From Zeugodacus cucurbitae (lineage: Eukaryota; Arthropoda; Insecta; Diptera; Tephritidae): a stretch of 64,000 bases of DNA. The position numbers and the translations under genes are program-made. This document shows, one piece after another, positions 24,851 to 36,732 of the stretch. Within the stretch, counting starts at the first letter, position 1, and each line of letters begins with the position of its first letter. Where the stretch lies: the NCBI RefSeq assembly GCF_028554725.1, contig NC_071671.1, positions 56,438,501 to 56,502,500 of the forward strand, in the 5' to 3' direction. The notes beneath the pieces are model-generated. The model was not told the origin of the DNA. It saw only the letters and a list, made by a program, of their open reading frames with translations, and ran no database searches.

Positions 24851-25377
24851 AAAAATTAACAAAAGAATCAACAGAAATGCGAAAATTAAAGTTGCAAACA
24901 AATTACAAAAAGCTTGCTTGCACAACTGTGCGCACTTGTAAGCTGAGGAGGGACAGTGGTGGAGGGAAGGGCCGCGCGGCGCGCTAAATGGCATTCATCT
25001 GCTCAGCTCGCAATTGGACGCGAAAAGTTTTTAAATGCTTGCACAATTTGATTTCGCGGAATGGTAAGCAAGCAGAAGTGAAACAAATAAAACAAAATTA
25101 GCGCTGCTCAAATAACTGTTCATTGAGTTGCAGCAACTGTGTTTGTGTGTAAGAGTTTGTGTATAATTCTCGCATGCATTTTGTTTATATAAATGGCCGG
25201 CGTAAGTTATCAAATTTGATGTCGATTATTTGCACTGTTAAAGGCACTTAATGACTGCTTCATTACGGCAGTCCCATGAAATGGGTGCCAAAAAAATGCA
25301 AACAACAATGGGGATTGGCTAACTTGAAAGGCGACGCTTTTATATACTTATTATAATTTTCATTAAAATTTAAGATT
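24851..25377. other. non-coding DNA
   Basis: No recognised element; CAA/TTG-rich. Confidence 0.45.
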
Positions 25378-26190
25378 TTTACACTCTCGCCACAAAGTTG
25401 CTAAGAGAGTATAATAGTTTTGTTCAGATAACGGTTGTATGTAAAGCCCAAAACTAAACGAGTTAGATATAGAGTTATATATACCAAAGCGATCAGGGTG
25501 ACGAGTGGAATGTCTGTCTGTCCGTCCGTCCGTCTGTGCAATTGTACTATTAAGTTTTTTTTACATATCTCGTAAACTACTAGAGCTATATCAACCGAAC
25601 TTTCTAGAATCGTTTCTTTTAGGTATTACCTTATACAGTCCAAAAATGGAGGAAATCGAATTATAACCACGCCTACCTCCCATAAAAGGTTATGTTGAAA
25701 ACTACTAAAAATGCTTTAATCAGAAAGAAAACCACCAGAAACCTTAAATTTCATTATAAAGATGGTACAGAAGGGCAGCACCTAAATTGGTACACAAAAT
25801 TTTAAATAGGCGTTGCTCCGCCCACTTGTGTGTCAAAACCATATCTCCGAAACTACTCGACCAATTTCAATGCTATTCGGTTCGTAATATTTTCCTGGCA
25901 TCCCAATGATATGTTGTGAAACCAGCCAAATCGGTTCACAACCACGCTTATAATACCAGAACTTTGAAGTCGATCTGAATTGTTCCCGTAATCGGACCTT
26001 AAGTTTTCAAGGCCTCTTATATCGGTCATGAAGACCTCAGACCAAGAAATATAGGTTTGTCTCTCAGATAGTTTGAAGAAATTCAAAGGAATATTTTTCT
26101 TCCACTAATATGTCTCCGTGTCAAAAATTAGTGAAATCGGGTCATAACATTAGCTGGCTCGACTAAAAATTCAGCTAACGTTTTTATCCG
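25378..26190 (-). repeat. hairpin-ended dispersed repeat, copy A
   Basis: Minus-orientation copy of the family best seen at 54057-55495. It starts with the terminal hairpin ACTCTCGCCACAAAGTTGC...AGAGAGTA, then ATAACGGTTGTATG, the TCTGTCTGTCCGTCCGTCCG tract, ACCACGCC and ACCATATCTCCGAAACTACTCGACC. The other end is lost near 26190. Non-coding. Confidence 0.75.
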
Positions 26191-26669
26191 ATTTATGAAA
26201 GATCATGTTCCCTGCATAATATATAGAATATCAGTTCAAACCGCAGAGTATTGAGACAAATTCGACAGTACAATAGAACGAGATCCTAAATTAATGAAAT
26301 TTAGTTTGTTCTTTGAAATATCACTTAAATGTCTGCAAAAGCAGAGATCTGCCTTTTAACCAAACCTAACCTATGGTTAAGAATGGAGGATGGAGTCATG
26401 GGTAGGGAGGAAAGATCCTGACTGCCATTCACTTGGGAGTGGCAAGGAACGATTATTTTGCATATGACTCAAGCAACTCACGACTTCCGGTCTTAGACCA
26501 AATATCCTCTAGGTAGCCAACATACATCCGTTTGAAGGCGCTTATGCGGTTATGTGTAGAGTTTGGGAGCCACCACATAAAGAAACCTCCCGAATGAAAA
26601 GAAATTAACAGCCTCTGATAAGAGGCCCCAATTTTAATGACGACCACTGCAAACGTATTAAGGAGTATG
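26191..26669. other. non-coding DNA next to a LINE fragment
   Basis: AT-rich at first. From about 26380 it becomes more GC-rich and could be the 5' part of the adjoining LINE (minus-strand ORFs of 64-91 codons here are chance). Not classifiable with confidence. Confidence 0.4.
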
Positions 26670-26950
26670 ATTTAAGGGCATGCACTTGGAATGTCCGGAC
26701 CCTTAATTGAGAAGGTGCTTCTGTCCAGCTGGTTGATGTCCGCCATTCAAGAAAGGCGAAAGATGGGACAATCACGGAAAAAGGCGGGTCCATGTGACAT
26801 CTACTACAGCGACCATATAAAGGAACGCAAATTCGGAGTTGGGACTCCGGGGGAGGGACACCGTCGTCGAGTCTTGGCATTTACTCCGTTGGATGAACGT
26901 CTAGCCACAATCCACATCAAAGCGATATTCTTCATTTGTTCATGAAATCT
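26670..26950 (+). mobile_element. RTE-like LINE, endonuclease N-terminal fragment
   Basis: Translation gives DLRACTWNVRTLN, the start of an exonuclease/endonuclease/phosphatase-fold LINE endonuclease (the Asn in WNVRTL is a catalytic-site residue). After a stop and frameshift it continues CDIYYSDHIKERKFGVG and RRRVLAFTPLDERLATIHIKA. Intervening residues are lost and there is at least one stop. Likely the same family as the 22.1- and 40.5-kb fragments, which carry the other end of such an element. Confidence 0.72.
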
Positions 26951-28659
26951 CCTAAAATGTTATCATCTGAACAATATTATGATTTGGGTATCAGATCGTG
27001 TAAAATGTTTATTTTTACTAGATGACCGAGCTTCTCATGTAGATAGTCCAGAAGTTGTATGTTAGCTTCGGACAGCTGATGGATTTATAACGTTTATATT
27101 TTCATTTTCAAAAAGCACTAAAATGGAAAAGCATGAAATGGACGTAATGGACTTTAAAACTATTACCGGTAGTTTTCACGTCAAAGAAAGACCAATAAAA
27201 CGTAATGGGGAGCAGGCACAGAAGCAGTAGGGATAATCCCTGAGTTGGTAAAGTATTCCAAGAACGCAGAAAATGTGATGAGGATTATGACTAGCTAGGG
27301 CATCGCCCCCTTCTTTCAGAGAGTCGAAATGGGAAATCTCCCACGGATAACTCTAAAACCTTTTCTGTGCATGAATATAACTTCATAAATGACAGATATT
27401 TTCATTTTTATCAAAATAATATGCTGTTGGTAATACTAATTCTTCTAGTTTAATTCCGGTTCGAACTATATATATCAAGTCACTCAAAAAATTAATTGAA
27501 ATTTTTGCATAAATAATTTAAACCCCGAATTATGTTGAATCCAAAATTCCCCACCTTATTCCAACAATATCCTTGTAAGGCTTAATATTAAACAAGAAAA
27601 CGATTTTCGGCCTATCCACCACCAACACATTTGATAAATCAATTTCAACAGAAAATCCAACAAAAAAATAGAAAATCAAAAATCATAAATTTCATGTAAC
27701 TTCTACTGAAACTAAACCATGGCGCCACTTACCCATGCGCTTAGTTATTCAATTAAATATGCCCGGCATTTGCACACACGCCCACAGTCGACAGAGGCGC
27801 AATTGAAAATGTCGCATCGTCAAGGCGTTGAACAAAATTAGGTTGCAAGCACAAATTTGAATATTTAATTCTGCACGCTCAACCAAAAGATAGCACAAAT
27901 TTTTAGATTTCATTAAATTTTACACAACTGACACGACAGGGCTGGTAGGGTAGGGAAGGAAGAGGAGTGTAGGCGCTGCCAACTACGCTCCGTTAGCTAT
28001 CATAGCCTTATGTTTAACTGACACAAATAGCTGGCGGACTGCAGCAGCAGCTCAAAATCATTCGCATATATATGCTTTTGTAAGGATCAACATGAATGGA
28101 TATATGTGTGTGTGTATCTCTCCTTTTGCCTTGCACACAGCAGCATAAAATTTTCATAAGAACAGCAGTGAATTCCAAAGAATACATGCATAAAATGAAA
28201 TGGCAACGAACGAATGATGTAGTAAAAACAAAAAAAAGCAAAAATACAAAAACAATGGCGTCCAAAAATCGAGTTTGCTGCTAAATCTCACCAAATTGCA
28301 CGGATAATCTTGACTGACGCTGAAGGTGGCAGTTTTAATGAAATCACCAAAAAATAACAAAACTTCGCAAAACTATGCTGTGAAAATCAGTGTTGCCATT
28401 TACACCAATGCGGTTGGTGTTTTGCTCTAATGGCCGCGTACAGTGAGAGAAATTGAATTTGTTTAGTGGGGATTATTACAGTGAAGTAGCAGAATAATGG
28501 CTGAAATGGTTAAGAAAGTACTGGATTTGATTGAAAATCTCCATGAACTAGTGGATAAATATCATTGGGTTGTAACATAGCGTATATCAGAATTCAAAAA
28601 TATAGCATTACTGGTTCATAATATGACATTTTTGAAAATTATAGAGATGCGGTTCCATT
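26951..28659. other. AT-rich non-coding DNA
   Basis: No gene or recognised repeat. Short ORFs around 28014-28360 overlap on both strands and have no domain. Confidence 0.45.
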
Positions 28660-29340
28660 GTAAACCATTTTAAACCATCTGCAGAAGGCTAGATACACAA
28701 AAAAGCCTGATGTTTGGGTGCCGCATGATTTTTTCATTGATGATGCAAATAAACCTTCTGGGCCGAATCCACGCCTGCAATATGCTGCTGAAACGGAACG
28801 AACTCGACCCATTTTTGAAGCGGATTGTGACTGGCGACGAAAAATGGATGATATACGATAATATCAAGCGAAAACGGTCGTGATCGAAGGCCGTTGAATC
28901 GTCCCAAACAATGGCCAAGCCAGAATTGACGACCAGGAAGGGTTTGCTGTGAGCTTGGTGGGATTGGAAGGGAATCATCCATTATGAGCTGCTCCCATAA
29001 GGCCAGACGCCTAATTCTACCATATACTGCGAACAACTGGACCGCTTGAAGCACGCGATCGACCAGAAGCGTCCAGAATTGGCCAACAGGAAGGGTGTAG
29101 TGTGCCACAAGGACAACGCTAGACCACATATTTCGTTGAAAATTCGTCAGAAGCTCAGATTGTAGGTTTTATCGTATCCACCATATAGCTCGGACATAGC
29201 GCCAAGTGATTACCACCTGTTTCAGTCCATGCCGAACGCCCTTGGTGGTGCAAAGTTGAACTCAAAAGAGGCTTGTGAAAAGTGTCTATTCGAGTTCTTC
29301 GCAAATAAGGAGGGTAGGCTTCTACGAGGGGGTATTATTA
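28660..29340 (+). mobile_element. mariner (mellifera type), truncated at both ends
   Basis: Plus-strand transposase remnant with all three catalytic positions recognisable in different frames. VTGDEKW (first Asp) is near 28826, HKDNARPH (second Asp, with a Gln-to-Lys change) near 29108, and SDIAPSDYHLF (third Asp) near 29190. YDNIKRKRS and WDWKGIIHYELLP lie between. It contains several stops and frameshifts and has lost the N-terminus and the final residues. Same family as the 10.8-kb copy. A long opposite-strand ORF (28734-29129) is an antisense shadow. Confidence 0.85.
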
Positions 29341-30545
29341 TGTGTTTAATATTCGTATTCAAGTGTTTAAGAAACTCAAAGTTTAAACTCGAGTTTATAA
29401 AAATCTGTCAACTGTTCGATTTGAAATTTTAAAGGGAGCATTGATGCTAATAACTTTTTAAATAGAAAATTCACCGTTTTTTCATTATATATCCAAAGAA
29501 GGGTCTCTATAATTTAAGTTTATTCTTTGCTGAAAAAATTAATTGTTATTTGATGACTAATTACGAACAAAATGCTAAGAAAGGAACTTTCAATACATAG
29601 GCTCCACAAGGGGATGGTAGGCTTATGGTCAAGAGCAAAGAAAATAACCTAAAAGGCTAATAAGTCAAATGAAATTATGTGGGTCGTAGACGATATATTG
29701 GATCTTCAGCCCAAGAAAAATATACAAATGCTCTTTAAAATTTATTTTTATTACTAAAAGATTGCTCGAAAATCTTGTTTTGAAGTCCAGAAGAGACCAG
29801 GAAGATATATAGTAAATCTCATCCATCTCATGAAAGAAGAATATGAAGAATATTTCAGACTGGATTAAGCAAATGCGATCCTATGATATAAGGAACCCAT
29901 TTCGATAGTTTATTTTTTCAAGGTGTACAGCATTCCAATTTCACCCTTGAGAGAGAGTCTTCTATTAAAAATTCACACCAATCTTGCTACATACGAGACT
30001 TGTATATGCATTTGCCACACAACCAGCCGCTTGATGCAATGAAGACGGCTGACTATTTCGGATCTGGCTTTCAAGCAAATATACAAACATATATATGTAA
30101 TTCTACATTTTCCTTATTCCTACAGCGGCCCGGCCATTCGAGGCGTGATTTTTGGCTTGCAACTGTATTTGTATATGCCTGCATTGGAGTATGTATGTGT
30201 ATATGTGCCCCGAGGTATAAAAAATGCGCACACTTATATCCTTAAGCGTATTCAAATGAATGCAATTTGTATGCGATCCGATGCGACGACGAATGCAGGC
30301 AGTAAAAGCAGCCTTAAAATTATTGCCGAAAAGTGAGGCAAAAAAAATCACAGAAATGAAGTGAAAAAGCACAAAACAATGGAAATGAAAAGTGAGGAGG
30401 GAGGGTGGAAATGACTGCGAAGAGGCTTTAAAGGCATAGCGGAAACTGTGACTGAGCCGCACAGCGCTCACTTACCGCTTAAGCGTTATTGTGATTGTAA
30501 GATTTTTCGACGGAAATCGAGACTCTCAGAAATTTGGTTGGGTTG
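29341..30545. other. non-coding DNA
   Basis: AT-rich to about 30000, then more balanced composition with TGTATGTG words. No gene recognised. Confidence 0.45.
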
Positions 30546-30660
30546 CAGCGGCTACAAATCAGCGCTGACTATAAAACAAAAGCGGCACTCTCGGCAGCAG
30601 CTCAAAGTGCAGAAACGGGCGCAATCACTGCAGCAAGGGTTTGTGGGTAAGTACACATAA
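30546..30660 (+). promoter_or_regulatory. candidate TATA promoter with short first exon
   Basis: A TATAAAA box at 30570-30576 is followed about 30 bases later by CTCAAAG, a weak initiator. A strong splice donor, TGTGG|GTAAGTAC, begins at 30647. This is the expected spacing for a short non-coding first exon (about 30604-30646). The donor is nearly identical to one at 24720. No downstream acceptor or coding exon can be assigned. Confidence 0.35.
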
Positions 30661-32689
30661 AAGCGCAGAGTTGCATTGCTGCCGAACGTGCGAGATTTAA
30701 CGGTACTTTATGCGCAAATGAATAGCACAACTTTTGGTCGAATTTTCACTTTAGCAGCCACTTAAAAGAAATGTTTTACGAGCGTCTTTTGTGTAATAAA
30801 CTACTATCGCGCTCACACTCTTTCTCACTCTCTTTCTCACTCTACACTCTCGCTATTTCACTTGCACTCTCGCACTCTTTCTCCCTTTGCTGCAAATCAG
30901 CAAGCTAATGTAGTGATTTTTATTTTTAGAACATTCTTCTTAGCTCACACTTAGCTTGCTACTAGTATGCTTGTAACTGTTCATTTACACGCCACAGTTA
31001 GTCCTTTAACAATTCGCTGTCAGTGGCGAAAGTTTGTAGCTTTCTGTAATTAAGTTTCTATGCTCCCAGTATAAAATATATGTGCCTTTGAATGTATGCT
31101 TTCTATGCACCACCTCAATTGCCTACCGGAGCGGAGTCTACAGGAGGGCGCTCGTCTACTTTTTGCTCGTATTTTCTTTACACTTCTCGTATTATTCTCA
31201 AATGAATTCCACTTAATTGGGCGTTTTCATAAAACGAATTTTGTGCGCATTTTAATTAGTTACAAAATACTTTTTAATTTTCACTTTCCTAAATCACCCC
31301 TCCGCTTTCTCACTTGCTCGGCTGGTGACTTCTTACTGTGAAGTTTGTTTGCGCCAGCAAAGAAAAAATTTTGTTTGCAACATTTACTTTAGTTGAGTGT
31401 TACTAATTAGCGATTAATTGCGTATAAAAGCTGCTAATTCATGGTGTTCTTTCTATTTTTCACGGAGTTGTTCCTTGTTGATTTACTGTTCTAGGTTATG
31501 TTGTTGAGTGGTGAGTATGATTTTTTTGGTTTAGTATGATGTTTTGATTCAACAGGTAATTATTATGATTATGTGAGAATTTAGTTCACTGAATTACCGG
31601 TGGTTCACAAAACAAAATTATGTAAGTTTGAAGATTCTTGGAGGGAATTTTCCTATGATTTATTCTAACTGTCGAAGTCGTTTGATTATGTTATTTCTAT
31701 AGCGATCAGTAATGGGAATGGTAATAAATTGTGTAAAAATTTAAGCCTCCAAGGCAAAAAATTTCTATCAATAACGTTATTGTTTTTATGACTTCATAAT
31801 ATACGATACGAGACTAGAATCTAATCATCTGTATTCTAATAACGCCTTCACATCAATATCATTTAACTTTAGGATGAACCTCATAGGTACTCTGAGAGCA
31901 CTGCCTTTCGAAGGATATCGTTTGTTCCTGAACCCTTAAAAATTAATGGTAAATGCCGGAGTTCCTGATATTACAGGGCTAAATCGATTCCATCGGAAAG
32001 AATTCATATGATCTTAAGGTAGCTCGAGTAATTCAACAAATTTTCTAAAAGCTATTCTTTCATAAAAAAATACAAACAATTCACTGAAAGATTCTTCGTT
32101 TGCATGTCAATCATATACATACATATTTTGTATATTTCTTAAGTCCTTGAAGCCAAATCAAGCCAAGTGGGATTCTCAACCAGTTCGTTTTGTAGCTGAG
32201 TTCAAAATAATCATTACAAAGAAAATAATAACTTAAAAAATCGAGTTTGTTCCTCATTTTCAAAAGCTTTTTCCAGAAAATTTAAGCTCGCTGCTACCAG
32301 AATCGCAGAGATGAGTGAAGCTAAGAGTTTACAGAACTTAGAGCTCGAAAAATGAAGAAGATGGAGCTTTAGTGCAGCTTATCCGAACTATGCGGTGTAA
32401 AGGATTACTCAACTGAACTGAACTGAATATAACACTAAATTAAAAGTTAGTTGATTTAAGAGTTCAATTTGATTCAATCGAGAAAAGTTTTAAAAATGGT
32501 TCTAATGAAATTAAGGATCCTGAGAAAGAGCGTGAAGTTACATGCAATGAAGGGCTGTTATTTCAGATAAGAAAAAAACTTTACCGATTATGGCATTACT
32601 TGATACAACAACAACAGTTATGTATTCGAAAAGGATAAATAAAAATCCCACTCTTGTGAATCCAACATACACCTATGGTTCGCGGTTAT
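30661..32689. other. non-coding DNA with CT-rich (GAGA) tract
   Basis: 30805-30895 is a run of CTCTTTCTCACTCT words, that is GAGA-type elements on the minus strand, plausibly bound by GAGA factor and possibly linked to the candidate promoter just upstream. The rest is AT-rich without recognised features. Confidence 0.4.
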
Positions 32690-33605
32690 CTCCTTTCCAC
32701 TTTTTTGCTATTTATTCGATGTTTTATAAAAAGTGTTACAGTGATGATCAAATATGCGCAGTTTCGTTCGATAATCTGTTTCCATCTTGAAGGCAACTTC
32801 ATAATACTCCTCTCGTAGAAGCACCCCTCCTTATTTGCGAAGCACTCGGACAGCCACTTTTCACATGCCTTTTGAGTTCAACTTCACACCTCTAAGGGCA
32901 TTCGCCATGGAAGGAACAGGTGGTAATCACTTGGTGATATGTCCGGCCTATATGGTGGATGCGATAAAACCTCACATCCGAGCTCCCGTAGCTTCTGACG
33001 AGTCGTCAACGAAGTATGTGGTCTAGCGTTGCCTGGTGGAACACTACACCCTTCCTGTTGGCCAATTCTGGACGCTACTGGTCGATCGCCTGCTTCAAGC
33101 TGTCCAGTTGTTCGCAGTAGATGGTATAATTAAGCATCTGGCCATATGGGAGCAGCTCATAATGGATTATTCCCTTCCAAATCCCACCAAACACACAGCA
33201 AAACCTTTCTGGCCGTCAATCCCGGCTTGGCCACTGTTGGCCACAGTCACCATCCGCTTAAAAAATCGGTCGAGTTCGTTCCGTTTTAGCAACATATCGC
33301 AGGCGTTGATTCGGTCCAGATGGGTTTTTTTACGTCTAATCATGCGGCTCCCAGCTCCTGGGCGATGTCACGAGATGCCACATGCCTGTCTAACTCGATG
33401 TTTTCCATGATTTGATCGGTATTCGTCGTCACAGGTCTTCCGCCGGCTGGCTTATCCATGGTGTCGTCTATAACTGTTGAACGCAATATCAAAACTAATT
33501 ATGCATAGCGTCGTTTTGTAGGTTATGTCAAGACATTTGAAAGATGTATAGTATTGCCAGATACGAGCACTGTGGCGCTTTATGCACAGCCGCGAAATTC
33601 AAAAG
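32690..33605 (-). mobile_element. mariner (mellifera type), nearly end to end, N-terminus deleted
   Basis: Minus-strand copy. From the 3' end inward it has CTCCTTTCCACTTTTTTGC, then CGCAAATAAGGAGG (ANKEG), AAGTGATTACCACC (SDYH), CCACCAG-CAACGCTAGACCACAT (second catalytic Asp codon damaged by a one-base loss) and GACGGCCAGAAAGG. Upstream it has GACACCATGGATAAGCC. It then jumps to 5' leader sequence also seen at 19340-19400 (GTTTTGTAGGTTATGTCAAGA). The coding region for the first helix-turn-helix is therefore deleted. Plus-strand ORFs here (32835-33410) are antisense shadows. Confidence 0.85.
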
Positions 33606-35139
33606 ACAAAAAAGCGGAGGGGAGATACTTGCCATCCAATTTAAAAGACACCTATAAAAGACACTCAACTGATGATCGAAGAAATAAGAAATGTAGAGTA
33701 GATAGTTCACTAGGAAACGTTTAATCCTATATTCGTTGACCAACAATTACTTTCAAGCTGTACTAACTCAAAATTGTGGACTTGCAGATACAAATATATA
33801 TGTTATATAATATGTATATAAAACCGAATCCTTTAGTGCAACCAAGTTCTTTGCCGAAAACAAATCTGCGCATTCGCTAAAAATCCCTACTTCAATAAAG
33901 GCTTATATTGTGTGTTGCATAATGCAGCTTGCCACATATACATTCCCAACAAAGCCATAACAAAAGCTACAAACTGTGTTACACGCAAACGCTTTAACGA
34001 ACAATTGTATTCGTATTCGGCTGTGTGAGTCTATGTGTGTGTATTCGTACCACCAGGTGTTTGAATACATGCGTGTTTGTAACGGTGTTTGTGCGGCGTG
34101 AAGTGAAGTGTAATGGAGTGACATTCAAGTGGCTGTGGAAGTGGCAGCAAAGTGTTGAATAGTGCCAGCGAAAGTTTCATTGAGTGGAGTATGTGCGTGT
34201 GCATTTGAGTATGTGTGTCTGCAGAGTGTTGCCCGAAGTGCATTTAGTTTGAGTTATGTGTGAATGAGCACACCTAACCTTACCTAAGTATTTACTTATT
34301 TATTTGTATACGTATGCATGTATGTGTAAGTGTTTGTCGGCTTGCGCGCTGCTATTTGAGGTGTGTCGACCAACAGCAACAACAATAACAACAACCGCAC
34401 TTAGACGGCTTTTGTGCGAGTGTGTGGACTTTTCAAAAACTTTTGCACTTTGACGTCGCGTCAACACTTGCAACGGGTTTCTTGCCATCTTGCTTTCTAC
34501 ACGCGGTCAGCTGCGTTTGTTTGTATGTGTGTGTGCCTTTTTTAATGCGTCTCGGCTAGCTAACCGCCAAGTGAGTGGCATTGCGCAGCGTACTTAAAGT
34601 AAGCTTTTGTGGAATTCGTGCGACGTCGTCCACAGTTGATCGCCTTTCTCGTGGCTATGCACCACTGTGCGGGGCTGTGCACTTAACTTGAGATGAGGAG
34701 CGTGGATAATTGGAACGATAGTATAGAAAACACTGAGCTATGAGCTCCATATGGTAGCATAAATAAGTCTTTTGTCCAAGGTGATCGATGGAAGCTCACA
34801 ATAGAAGGATTCTCGATATTAAGGTTATGTTTTTTATAGTAAACACTCCCCTCTTCGAGTTCAAGAAACACTGAGCTTAGATTGTTGTTTTCATTTAGCG
34901 ATAAACAATAATAACACTCAAAGGAAGGATTTACCTCAACTTATTATTTTAAATCAGGAAATGTTAACACTAACAACAAAGTTTTTCACGGAGCAGATTC
35001 ATACTTCGAATGTAACACCCAAAACTCCATCTGTAGAGATGTTAAGTAGTATTCATGGATCCTTCAGAGTCTTGGTAGACAGTGTGAGCCACAAAATAAC
35101 ATTAAAATAGTACTCTGTGAGGAGAAATCTAAATTGAGT
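33606..35139. other. non-coding DNA, GT/CA-rich 33.9-34.6 kb
   Basis: 33900-34620 is more GC-balanced and rich in GTGTGT and AGTG words, with ORFs on both strands that look like products of simple sequence. No transposon ends and no recognised exon. Confidence 0.45.
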
Positions 35140-35500
35140 GGATCGAAAGATTCAGCTGTCGTCGTTTGCTTATTGGTAACTATCCAGTAGGCAAACCAGA
35201 TGCCAGTTACCGAATCTATTTGGAGGAAGACGAAGAGGACTCATTCATGAACTTCCTCCTTCAATGTTCAGCAATCGCTAGTCTAAGGTTAAGAGCCTCG
35301 GTTCGCCACATCTTCGGCGAATCCAGCGATTAGCTGACTTAAGAACTTTGTAATAGAGTCCAAGCGCTTTGTCGAATCACAATGATCTTGGCGATCCGTC
35401 AGGAGTATTTGGGAGTCACAAAAGATGGTGAAAGGTTTCTTAGTGGAACTCTTGGAGATCTACCTATTGACGTAAACTTACCTAACGTAGTGTGTCACCT
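35140..35500 (+). mobile_element. RNase-H-type LINE 3' end, second copy
   Basis: Plus-strand remnant of the same kind of element as 757-1330. The translation EEDEEDSFMNFLLQCSAIA followed by ASVRHIFGESS aligns with the minus-strand peptide at 857-1111 (SEKESPKHFLLQYPALA and KHIFGEPS). Stops interrupt it at about 35331. The codons after it (CAAGCGCTTTGTCGAATCACAATGATC) match the same downstream segment. Only the post-RNase-H region is kept. Confidence 0.72.
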
Positions 35501-35562
35501 AAGTCAGTGTGTAAATTATTTGCATTCTCTCTTATATTATATGTATTAACACTTTTTATACC

Positions 35563-36272
35563 CTGAACAGATTATATTAAGTTTGTCACGAAGTTTTTAA
35601 CACCCAGAAGGAAGCGTCGGAGGCCATATAAAGTATATATGATCAGTATGTTGTGCTGAGTCGATTTAGCCATGTCCGTCTGTCCGTCTGTATATATACG
35701 AACTAGTCATTCAGTTTTTAAGACATCGTTTTGAAATTTTACAGATGTTATTTTCTCTTCCAGAAGCTACTTATTTGTCGGAACTGCCGAACAAGCCTAC
35801 AAGCTGAACAATTGGAATCAAGGGCTTGTATGGAAAACTTCTGAATTTTACTAAATATCTTCACGAAATTTGGTGTGAGTTATTGTTCATAGAAATAATT
35901 TAATCTCCGAAAAAAATGTTCAGATCGGTACACTATAACATATAGCTGCCATACAAACTGATCGATCGGAATCAATGGCTTGTATGGAAAATTTTCGCAT
36001 TTGACGTGATATCTTCACGAAATTTGACATGGATTACTGCTTAAGGTAATAATATCATCTCCGAAGAAATTGTTCAGATCGGTTAACTTTATAACCTTAA
36101 TGTTTCTAGCAAACAACCCGGCTAAAAATAATTAGTAAAATGTTTTCTTTTTTTTTACTTACTTTTTCTTACGTCTTTAGATTTGCTTAAACACATAGTT
36201 ACTAAAAGAAATGCACCTGTGAAGTGTATATTAGCGTCGGTACGGCCGAAGTTAAAGTTTTTTCTTGTTTTG
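35563..36272 (+). repeat. dispersed repeat, TATACCC...CCGAAG family, long copy
   Basis: Inverted relative to 6947-7345. It begins TATACCCTGAACAG, continues through AACACCCAGAAGGAAGCGTCGGAGGCC and a TCCGTCTGTCCGTCTG tract, and ends CCGAAGTTAAAGTTTTTTC. A unit of about 130 bp is duplicated: TCTTCACGAAATTTG, GTTCAGATCGGT and GGCTTGTATGGAAAA each occur twice. About 120 bp of unrelated T-rich sequence (36085-36205) separates the CACCTGTGAAG end block from the rest, so the copy carries an insertion. Confidence 0.75.
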
Positions 36273-36732
36273 TTTCCATTTTCCCCTATCCATATGCTAT
36301 TCCGCGAAAAATGTGTAATAACCAAATACTTTTATGCAGATGTAGAAGAAATATATTATTATGCGTGAGTATATTTGAACACAAATGCAGAACTCTCAAT
36401 TTTCCCAAATGATAACGGTACTGCCAGGCATTCCAAATATGCAACTGTAGAAAAATTTTAATAATTCATATGCAAACGCTGAGTTAGTAAACGCAGCATA
36501 TGACACAGAACCCTATGAAATAATAATGAAATACAGTTACGAAAGAATGCATTTGAATATGTGGCACTTTTTGGGCGATTTTTATATGCCAACTTTACGA
36601 ACATGCTAACATGGCGGCATACCATTAAATCAACGCATTCCGCGGAAATCGGCAAATTCACTTAAAATGAAATATGATAAAATTATATATAGTACAAATA
36701 AAAAAAATATCTATTTATATTCCATTATGAAC
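36273..36732. other. AT-rich non-coding DNA
   Basis: Nothing recognised between two repeats. Confidence 0.5.

Noticed and set aside
24452..24994. 180-codon minus-strand ORF with Cys and Leu runs
   Set aside because: The runs come from AACAACAAC-type simple sequence, no domain is present, and it overlaps other ORFs in both strands in a stop-poor GC-rich block.
28734..29129. 131-codon minus-strand ORF
   Set aside because: Antisense shadow of the mariner at 28660-29340; the same antisense peptide appears opposite other mariner copies (33036-33410, 11118-11411).
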